DNA of 7,501 nucleotides from Actinotalea sp. (GTDB lineage Bacteria; Actinomycetota; Actinomycetes; Actinomycetales; Cellulomonadaceae), in the NCBI GenBank assembly GCA_014360395.1, contig JACIXM010000295.1:1-7501 (forward strand). The letters run 5' to 3'. The notes beneath the pieces were generated by a model. It had not been told where the DNA came from. It worked only from the letters and a program-made list of their open reading frames with translations, and did not search any database. Position numbers and translations under genes: made by a program. Positions 1-7,501 of the stretch are shown one piece after another. Positions within the stretch are counted from its first letter, which is position 1; each line of letters opens with the position of its first letter.

Positions 1-1328
1 ACGACGTGCGCTGGGAGGGCCCCGTCCCGCCCAGCCAGGTCGTCCGGACGCCGCTGACGCGCCGCCCCGTGCCGCGCGTCGCCCCGCCGCCCGACGACGT
101 CTCGAGCACCGGTCCCGTGCCCCGGGTCGCACCGGACGCCGCGCCGCCGCGCCCGGCCGGGGCCCCCGGGTCGGCGCCGACCCCGTCGGTCGGACCGACC
201 TGGACGATCCAGGGACCGGTCCGCCCCGCCGCGGCGTCGGCACCGCCGTCCGCGCCCGACGCCCCGGCTGCGCCCCGCCCTCCGGCGACGCCCCACGCCC
301 CGGCCGCCGGCGCCGCGGGCACCGGGCCGGTCCTCGGTGCGCCGCCCGCCGTCGGCGCGGTGCCCGGAGCGGGCACGTCGCCCACGGTCGGCGGTGCGCT
401 GCCGACGCTGGACGACCTGCTCGCCTCCCGTCCCCGCCCCGCCGAGGGCCCGGCGGAGCTGGGCTGGCGCGCCGTCGTCCGCCGGGCCACGGGCGGTCTG
501 CTCGCCTTCCCGCCCGGGCCGGACGAGCAGCGTGTCCGCGAGTCCGTCGCCGCGGTGCAGCGCCGGCTCGACGGGCCCCGGACCGTCGTCGTCATCAACC
601 CCAAGGGCGGCGCGCACAAGACCACGGCGACGCTGCTCCTCGCGGCGACGTTCGGCAGTCACCGCGGCCGCTCCACGCTCGCGTGGGACAACAACGAGAC
701 GCGCGGCACGCTCGGGTGGCGCTCGGAGCACGGCACCCACCAGCGCACGGCCGTCGACCTGCTGGACGACCTGCACCGGTTCGAGGACCCGACGTCGGTG
801 CGGGTGGGTGACCTCGACGCGTACGTCCGGGCGCAGAGCGCGCAGTTCGACGTCCTCGCCTCCGACGAGGACGCCGCCTCGGCCGCGTCGATCGACGCCT
901 TCGCGTTCCGGTCGCTGCACCGCACCCTGCAGCGCTTCTACCGGATCCTCGTCGTGGACACCGGCAACAACATGCGGGCCTCCAACTGGCAGGCGGCGAT
1001 CGACGTGGCCGACCAGGTCGTCGTCGTCTCGACCGTGCGCGAGGACACCTCCCAGTCCGCCGCCTGGGCGCTGGACGCGCTGCGCGCCGCGGGCAAGGAG
1101 GACGTCGTGCGACGGGCCGTCACGGTCCTGTCCGACCCGGCCACCCGCCGCGACCCGGCTCTGCACGGTCGGCTGCACGACCACTTCGGCCGGCTCACGC
1201 GGGCGGTCCTGGACGTGCCCTACGACGCGTCGCTCGTCTCCGGCGGGCCGCTGGACGTCGACGCGCTGTCCCGGCAGACCCGGGAGGCCTGGTTGCACGT
1301 CGCCGCCGCCGTCGCGGACGGGCTGTGA
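1..1328 (+). CDS. Proline-rich ParA/MinD-like P-loop ATPase (5' end outside window)
   Basis: This is the C-terminal part of a SIMIBI-class (ParA/MinD) ATPase carrying a long N-terminal arm. Residue numbers count from the in-frame GTG at position 6; the frame is open to the left edge, so the true start is probably upstream. Residues 1-150 are a low-complexity Pro/Ala/Gly arm with a repeated heptad PVPRVAP (residues 21-27 and 37-43) and recurrent [GR]PV[PRL] turns. The ATPase domain begins near residue 190: deviant Walker A KGGAHKTT at 200-207, with the signature Lys (K200) and P-loop Lys (K205) present but His where Gly is usual; an Asp-containing switch-like segment WDNNETRGT at 227-235; and a Walker B-like strand ILVVDTGNN at 314-322. 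The architecture recalls actinobacterial Pro-rich MinD-like proteins such as the ESX-associated EspI, but no secretion gene or parB is visible. The partner and cargo are unknown. The stop codon overlaps the downstream GNAT start. Confidence 0.85.
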   Translation, partial: DVRWEGPVPPSQVVRTPLTRRPVPRVAPPPDDVSSTGPVPRVAPDAAPPRPAGAPGSAPTPSVGPTWTIQGPVRPAAASAPPSAPDAPAAPRPPATPHAPAAGAAGTGPVLGAPPAVGAVPGAGTSPTVGGALPTLDDLLASRPRPAEGPAELGWRAVVRRATGGLLAFPPGPDEQRVRESVAAVQRRLDGPRTVVVINPKGGAHKTTATLLLAATFGSHRGRSTLAWDNNETRGTLGWRSEHGTHQRTAVDLLDDLHRFEDPTSVRVGDLDAYVRAQSAQFDVLASDEDAASAASIDAFAFRSLHRTLQRFYRILVVDTGNNMRASNWQAAIDVADQVVVVSTVREDTSQSAAWALDALRAAGKEDVVRRAVTVLSDPATRRDPALHGRLHDHFGRLTRAVLDVPYDASLVSGGPLDVDALSRQTREAWLHVAAAVADGL

Positions 1329-1906
1329 GCGACGTCCTCGAGACGCTGCCCGAGCCGCCGGAGGACGTCGTCGTCCAGCCCGACGGCCAGCCGATCCGCG
1401 CCGCGACGGCGGACGACGCCGAGGAGGTCGCGGCCCTCGTGCACGCCGCCTACCGCGGGGAGGAGAGCCACGAGGGGTGGACGACGGAGGTCGGCCTGGT
1501 CGCGGGCACGCGGACCGACGCCGACGCCGTGCGCGCCCTGGTCGCGGCGCCCGACAGCGTCGTGCTCCTGGCGGAGGACGACGACGGCCTGCTCGCCTGC
1601 TGCCACCTGACCAAGCACGACGAGCACGCCTACTTCGGCATGTTCGCCGTGCGGCCGGGGCACCAGGGCCGGGGGATCGGCCGGCGCGTGCTGGACGCCG
1701 CGACGCTCTGGGCGCGCGCGTGGCAGGTGCCGGACCTGCGGCTCAGCGTCCTGAACGAGCGTCACGAGCTCATCGCCTGGTACCAGCGCCGGGACTTCGT
1801 GCTCATCGGGGAGTCCGAGCCGTTCGTCGAGGACGAGCTGGGCCGCCCCCTGCGCGAGGGCCTCGCGCTGCTGACGATGTCCCGGCCCGTGCAGCTGGAG
1901 CCCTGA
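1325..1906 (+). CDS. GNAT family N-acetyltransferase
   Basis: This 193-residue protein is the usual size for a single GNAT domain and is predicted to transfer an acetyl group from acetyl-CoA to an amine. The domain starts around residue 23 with the first strand (IRAATADDAEEVAALV). The acetyl-CoA pyrophosphate-binding motif A is clear at residues 106-119, with the Q/R-x-x-G-x-G/A signature read as QGRGIG. Motif B follows at about 142-162 (VLNERHELIAWYQRRDFVLIG has the typical Asn and aromatic Tyr-x-x-x-x-Phe pattern). The substrate cannot be read from the sequence; the set includes amino acids, small amines, antibiotics and protein N-termini. Translation starts at GTG 1325 inside the upstream stop (GTGA), with no good Shine-Dalgarno sequence, so expression is probably translationally coupled to the ParA-like gene. 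The gene converges on the deacetylase six bases away. Confidence 0.93.
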   Translation: MSDVLETLPEPPEDVVVQPDGQPIRAATADDAEEVAALVHAAYRGEESHEGWTTEVGLVAGTRTDADAVRALVAAPDSVVLLAEDDDGLLACCHLTKHDEHAYFGMFAVRPGHQGRGIGRRVLDAATLWARAWQVPDLRLSVLNERHELIAWYQRRDFVLIGESEPFVEDELGRPLREGLALLTMSRPVQLEP

Positions 1907-1907
1907 C

Positions 1908-1928
1908 CCGGCTCAGCCCAGGAGCCGG
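1908..1928. terminator. Candidate bidirectional hairpin at convergent gene ends
   Basis: A perfect 7-bp stem CCGGCTC/GAGCCGG encloses a 7-base loop. It begins one base after the GNAT stop codon and covers the stop and last codons of the oppositely oriented deacetylase. Its position between two convergent genes suggests transcription termination in both directions. There is no T-tract on either side, which is common for actinobacterial terminators but weakens the call. Confidence 0.4.
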
Positions 1929-2869
1929 TCGAGGGTGACGAAGGAATACCCGCGGGCCCGGAACCCGGCGATGATCGCCGGGAGCGCGTCGGCGTCGAAG
2001 GTCGTGCCGTCGTCGGGGTGGGCGCCCACGTGCAGCAGGACGATCGCGCCGGGGGTCGCGGCGTCCAGCACCCGGTCGACGACGGCCTGCACGGTCATCC
2101 GTGACGTGCCGGTCCAGCCGAGGGAGTCCACCGTCCAGCGCACCGGCACGTAGCCCGCGTCGTTGACGGCCGCGACGTCGGCCGTCGTGCGGTCGCCGAA
2201 CGGGAAGCGGAACAGCGGGCACGCCGCCCGGGCCCCGGTCGCGGTGATCGCGGCCTCCGCCGCGGCGAGGTCGGCGGCGATCTCGGCGTTCGTCAGCTCC
2301 GGGTAGTGGTCGTGGTGGTCGCTGTGGTTGCCCATCCGGTGCCCGGCGGCGGACATGGCGGCGACCTGGGCGGGGTAGCGGCGCGCGAAGTCGCCGGTGA
2401 CGAAGAAGGTCGCGGGCACGCCCTCCACCCGCAGGGTCGCGAGGATGCTCGCCACCCCGGCGTCGGACGACCCGCCGTCGAACGTCAGGGCGACGACCTT
2501 GCTCGTCGTGGGGATGCGCTCCCAGTCCACCCCGCGCAGCGCGGCCGGGGCGGTGCAGGCCGACGGCGGCGGGGGCGGCGGCGGGCCGGGGGTGGTCGGA
2601 GGTGTCGTCGGCGTGGGTGAGGGGGGCGTCGTCGGGGCGGGGGCCGCGCTCGCGGAGGGGCTCGGTGCCGGGCTCGGGGTGGCGGGCTCGGGCGGGTGCG
2701 AGCGGGTGGCGTCCGGGCCGGGCGTCACGGTGACCGCCGGGGCGGGCGCTGTGGGCGCGCCGGAGGGCTCCCCGGCCCCGCCGCAGCCGGACGCGCCGAC
2801 CGCGAGCGTGAGGCCGAGCAGCAGCACCCGCCACGTCCGCGAGGGCGACGCCGACCCGGAGCGCCTCAC
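1913..2869 (-). CDS. CE4/NodB polysaccharide deacetylase, predicted lipoprotein
   Basis: A 318-residue secreted enzyme predicted to remove N- or O-acetyl groups from cell-wall or other polysaccharide. The start chosen is GTG 2869, because AGGAGG lies 11 bases upstream and a signal sequence follows immediately (Arg-rich start, hydrophobic VLLLGLTLAVGAS, then Cys29 in a lipobox-like ASGC). Residues ~32-103 are a Pro/Thr/Ser/Ala linker ending in a run of seven prolines. The NodB domain covers ~125-318: motif 1 TFDGG (129-133, catalytic-base Asp131), motif 2 HSDHH (182-186, metal His pair), motif 3 RFPFG (221-225), motif 4 DSLGW (248-252) and motif 5 LLH (His280). The second Asp of the usual TFDDG metal site is Gly here, as in some NodB relatives, so the metal site may differ. 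The frame is open 40 codons further upstream, but that extension would bury the signal peptide. The gene is divergent from the SDR and convergent with GNAT. Confidence 0.9.
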   Translation of the reverse strand: MRRSGSASPSRTWRVLLLGLTLAVGASGCGGAGEPSGAPTAPAPAVTVTPGPDATRSHPPEPATPSPAPSPSASAAPAPTTPPSPTPTTPPTTPGPPPPPPPSACTAPAALRGVDWERIPTTSKVVALTFDGGSSDAGVASILATLRVEGVPATFFVTGDFARRYPAQVAAMSAAGHRMGNHSDHHDHYPELTNAEIAADLAAAEAAITATGARAACPLFRFPFGDRTTADVAAVNDAGYVPVRWTVDSLGWTGTSRMTVQAVVDRVLDAATPGAIVLLHVGAHPDDGTTFDADALPAIIAGFRARGYSFVTLDRLLG

Positions 2870-2880
2870 CCGTCCAGCAT

Positions 2881-2886
2881 CCTCCT
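2881..2886 (-). promoter_or_regulatory. Shine-Dalgarno AGGAGG for the deacetylase
   Basis: The minus strand reads AGGAGG 11 bases before the GTG start at 2869. The spacing is slightly long, but this is the only strong site near the signal-peptide start, so it decides that start over the longer open frame. Confidence 0.6.
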
Positions 2887-2993
2887 GCTCCGGCCCCCGG
2901 TGCCAGGGACCTGAACGGGGCGGTCCGGGCGGGCCCCGCGCGGGTCGACCGGTCGAGTTCCCGCGCACCCGGGGGCCGCCGCCGGTCACCGGA

Positions 2994-3010
2994 TCCGGCG
3001 AACCGCCGGA
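2994..3010. repeat. 17-base inverted repeat TCCGGCG-N3-CGCCGGA
   Basis: A perfect 7-bp dyad with a 3-base centre (AAC) lies 44 bases upstream of the SDR start codon. The same half-site TCCGGCG occurs again at 3023-3029, on the plus strand. The placement is typical for an operator, but it could also form a hairpin in a leader transcript. No adjacent regulator gene is present to support a particular protein. Confidence 0.4.
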
Positions 3011-3053
3011 CGATCATCGGGCTCCGGCGCGCGGATCCGGGCACGATGGGGGC

Positions 3054-3907
3054 ATGACTGCTCCCCGGATCTCCGCTCCCCGAACCGCCGTCGTCACGGG
3101 CGCCGGCCGCGGCATCGGTCGAGGCCTCGCGCTGGGGCTGGCCGAGCACGGCTACGCCGTCGCCCTGCTGGGCCGGACGCCCGAGCACCTGGAGGCCGTC
3201 GCCCAGGCGATCGCCACCGCGGCCGCCGACGCCGGCCGCGAGGCGCCGCGCACCGTCGTCGTCCCGGTCGAGCTGACGGACGGCGCCGCGGTGCAGGAGG
3301 GGCGCGGCGCGTCGAGGAGGCGTTCGCCGACCTCGGGGGCGTCGGGTTGCTCGTCAACAACGCGGGCGTCATCGAGCGCACCGAGGGCCCGCTCCTGGAC
3401 ACGGACGTCGAGGACACCTGGCGCGTCATCGAGGTCAACGTCCGCGGTCCGCTCCTGCTCACGCAGGCGCTGCTCGGGGGCATGGTGGCGCGCGGCGGCG
3501 GCCGCGTCGTCAACATCAACTCCGGCTCCGGGTACGCGGCGTCGCGCCAGTACGCCGGCTACGGCATCAGCAAGGGTGCGCTGGCCCGGCTGACGACCCT
3601 CGTGGACGTGCAGTACCGCGACCAGGGGATCCGCACGTTCGACCTGGCTCCCGGGGTCGTGCGCACCGACATGACCGAGGCCATGCCGCTGCACGACGAG
3701 CGCCAGGAGTGGACCCCGGTCGAGGCGAGCGTCGACCTGCTCGTCGCGATCGGCGACGGCGACCTGGACCCCCTGTCCGGGCGGTTCCTGCGCGCCGGCA
3801 GCGACACCCCGAAGAGCCTCGAGGCGCACACCTACGACGTGCTGGTCACGAACTCCCGCCGGCTCACGGTGATGCCGTACGGGCCGGAGGACCCCCTGCG
3901 AGGCTGA
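3054..3907 (+). pseudogene. Short-chain dehydrogenase/reductase interrupted by a frameshift
   Basis: An NAD(P)-dependent SDR oxidoreductase whose two halves lie in different frames. The first half, from ATG 3054, encodes the Rossmann cofactor motif TGAGRGIG (residues 15-22) and runs in frame to about Glu82 (3297-3299). From about 3299-3302 the homology continues one base back in frame: RRVEEAFADL, then NNAG (3356-3367), the catalytic Ser (codon 3521-3523), and the YxxxK pair as YGISK (Tyr 3560-3562, Lys 3572-3574), ending at TGA 3905-3907. Ser and Tyr are 13 residues apart, as expected. Restoring one base (or removing two) gives about 284 residues, a normal SDR length, with every core motif intact. 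Without this, translation in the first frame stops by 3593 as a protein of about 179 residues that lacks the catalytic Tyr/Lys. Either a recent inactivating mutation or a base-call error in the G-rich run is possible. The substrate is unknown. Confidence 0.87.
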
Positions 3908-3909
3908 GG

Positions 3910-3924
3910 CGGGTCAGCGACCCG
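3910..3924. terminator. Candidate hairpin at SDR/glycosyltransferase convergent ends
   Basis: A perfect 6-bp stem CGGGTC/GACCCG with a 3-base loop (AGC) starts two bases after the SDR stop and covers the stop codon of the opposing glycosyltransferase. Its position suggests termination for either strand. It is short and has no T-tract, so the call is modest. Confidence 0.33.
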
Positions 3925-4980
3925 GAACCACCGCCGGGACGTCGCCGAACCACTCGTGCACGCGGTCGGCGATGGCCCGCTCGAACAGGTCGTCGTCGTG
4001 CCTGGCCCGCAACCAGTCCTGGAAGCCGCCGCACGCGCCGTCCATCTCGGCCAGGCACCCGGCCGGGTCGGTCACCGCGCGCAGCAGCAGGGCCTCGGCC
4101 TGTGCCGCCGTCGTGTAGAAGAACGGGTAGCACTCCGGCAGCAGCGCCCGGGCCCACGGCCGGTCCGGGAAGATGCCGACGGCGCCCGCGACGAGCGCCT
4201 CGATGTACTCCAGGCCGTAGGACTCCTCGACGGCGGTCGCCAGGAACGCCGTCGTGCGCGCGAGCGCGTGCCAGTAGTCCTCGCGCGTCGCCGTCAGCGG
4301 ACCGACCCACGCCCAGCGCTGCCGCGACAGGCGCATCGCCTGCTCGGAGATGAGGTGCGACTCGTGCAGGCGCGCCTCGACGCGGATCGGGGTGCGCTTG
4401 GCGACGCGCTCGACGACGTCGAGGAACAGGCGGGGGTTCTTGCGCTCGGACAGGTAGATCGCCGGGTACAGCACCACGGGCTCGTCCGTGGTGCTGCGTG
4501 GTTGGACGTGCTCCAGGCGGATCCCGAGGTTGACCCACGCGATGCGGGCCTTCTCCGCCAGCTGCGGCACGGTCCAGAAGTCCACGATCTCCCGGATCTC
4601 GATCGCGGTGCGCTCGGAGTTGGCGAACGTCGGGAAGCTCGCGCAGGACAGGGCCAGGGTCGACCGCTCGACCGGGTGCCGCATCTGCGAGGTGGGGAAC
4701 CACACGAAGTTCATCAGCCGCGGCTCGGGGTGGCTGCGGCGCAGCGTCTGCCACACGCAGAGGGAGTCCATGACGTCCATGTCGAGCACCACGGTGTTCG
4801 CCGCGTCGACGAACTCCAGCGGCAGGACGTCCAGGTCCGGGTACCGGCGGGGCCCGCTGCCGACGATCTGGGCGCCGGGGAAGACCCGCAGGAGACGCCG
4901 GACGAGGGTCGCGCCGGCGTCGTGGCCGGTCACCACGCCGTCCGGGTCGACGACGGCGGAGTCGTACTTGATCGCGAGCT

Positions 4981-4984
<4 letters not shown>
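3914..4984 (-). CDS. GT-B fold glycosyltransferase (GT4-like)
   Basis: A 356-residue cytosolic protein without signal peptide or membrane segments, predicted to transfer sugar from a nucleotide-sugar donor. The C-terminal half carries the strongest evidence: after the linker, a strand VVLYPAIYLSERKNPRLFLDVVERV (about 170-194) resembles the start of the GT4 donor domain, and EESYGLEYIEAL at 253-264 contains the E-x7-E motif (Glu254 and Glu262), followed by a Gly-rich turn and strand (AGAVGIFPDRP). The N-terminal half (1-160) is more divergent, with no motif I can assign to an acceptor. ATG 4984 overlaps the upstream hppA stop codon (ATGA), and AAGGAG lies 10 bases before it, inside hppA, so the two genes are almost certainly co-transcribed and translationally coupled. 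The sugar and acceptor are unknown. Membership in another GT-B family is possible. Confidence 0.78.
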
Positions 4985-7425
<2,441 letters not shown>

Positions 7426-7434
7426 GCCGCCGTT

Positions 7435-7438
7435 CTCC
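7435..7438 (-). promoter_or_regulatory. Possible Shine-Dalgarno GGAG for hppA
   Basis: The minus strand reads GGAG 9 bases before GTG 7425. It is the best-placed site among the possible hppA starts. The alternative GTG 7410 has GGGGAG directly abutting it with no spacing, and ATG 7362 has none. The promoter is not identifiable and probably lies beyond the right edge of the window. Confidence 0.4.
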
Positions 7439-7501
7439 GCGGCGACCCCGCGGACAGCGGGGGCGCTGGACCCTGCCGGCGTCCCCGTCCAGTGACCCAC
7501 C

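Larger units (their letters stand above)
2870..3053. promoter_or_regulatory. Divergent intergenic region with clustered dyads
   Basis: This stretch separates the divergent deacetylase and SDR starts and must hold both promoters unless one gene is transcribed from further away. No clear TTGACA/TATAAT-type promoter is visible. Structure present: a 12-bp palindrome TCGACCGGTCGA (2945-2956); a 10-bp palindrome CCGGATCCGG (2989-2998), with a 9-base copy CGGATCCGG at 3032-3040; and a 7-bp inverted repeat TCCGGCG-AAC-CGCCGGA (2994-3010), whose half-site recurs at 3023-3029. These are candidate repressor or activator sites; G+C bias makes some of them expected by chance. The SDR ATG is preceded by GGGGG at only one base spacing, so it has no usable ribosome-binding site and may be leaderless. 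Confidence 0.45.

Noticed and set aside
66..134. Tandem DNA repeat in the Pro-rich arm (66-86 and 114-134)
   Set aside because: The two copies encode the same heptad but differ at several third positions, so this is a peptide-level repeat within a low-complexity region, not a recent DNA duplication or repeat element.
2866..2880. Mini-ORF ATG-CTG-GAC-GGG-TGA upstream of the deacetylase, whose stop overlaps the GTG start
   Set aside because: Its ATG directly abuts AGGAGG with no spacing, so it is unlikely to be translated; four codons are expected by chance.
2957..2962. GGGAAC on the minus strand as an ECF-type -35 element for the deacetylase
   Set aside because: No GTT-type -10 element is present at about 16-20 bases; the nearest GTT is about 40 bases away.
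1803..3188. Long open frames antisense or out of frame to the recognised genes, for example minus-strand 1803-3188, plus-strand 337-1938 and plus-strand 3956-5116
   Set aside because: Their translations are Arg/Pro/Ala/Gly-rich with no family motif and they lie over genes with clear conserved motifs. Long shadow frames are expected at this G+C content.
3297..3303. Classic programmed -1 frameshift heptamer in the SDR gene
   Set aside because: Only the GGG codon can re-pair cleanly after slippage; the preceding GAG cannot, and there is no clear X-XXY-YYZ heptamer. A mutation or base-call error is simpler.

Overview
This window looks like chromosomal DNA from a very high G+C actinobacterium. 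Third codon positions are almost all G or C, GTG starts are common, and the proteins are rich in Ala, Arg, Pro and Val. The divergent type of membrane pyrophosphatase encoded on the right has a characterised member in Cellulomonas fimi, so a Cellulomonas-like organism is plausible, but that is inference from one gene family. No mobile element, tRNA, rRNA or CRISPR array was seen. Genes are packed tightly, and the only non-coding stretch of any size is about 184 bases, at 2870-3053.

Layout from left to right. (1) A plus-strand pair: the 3' part of a proline-rich ParA/MinD-like ATPase (to 1328) overlaps a GNAT acetyltransferase (1325-1906) by four bases (GTGA). (2) A minus-strand CE4/NodB polysaccharide deacetylase, predicted to be a lipoprotein (1913-2869), converges on the GNAT gene. 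(3) A divergent intergenic region (2870-3053) holds several dyads and repeated half-sites. (4) A plus-strand short-chain dehydrogenase (3054-3907) is broken by one frameshift near 3297-3302. (5) A minus-strand two-gene unit: a divergent, K+-independent-type H+-translocating membrane pyrophosphatase (4981-7425) is followed by a GT-B type glycosyltransferase (3914-4984) whose ATG overlaps the pyrophosphatase stop codon (ATGA).

Both convergent junctions (GNAT/deacetylase and SDR/glycosyltransferase) leave only six bases between the two stop codons, and both carry short GC-rich hairpins that could act in both directions. The pyrophosphatase converts PPi, a by-product of biosynthesis, into proton-motive force. 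Coupling it to a sugar transferase suggests, by inference only, a link between PPi removal and glycan or glycolipid synthesis.

The most notable items are the hppA-glycosyltransferase coupling, the divergent pyrophosphatase subfamily, the interrupted SDR gene with a dyad-rich upstream region, and the ParA-like protein with a long Pro-rich arm and a His in the P-loop. I see no convincing evidence of a wholly new multi-gene system.
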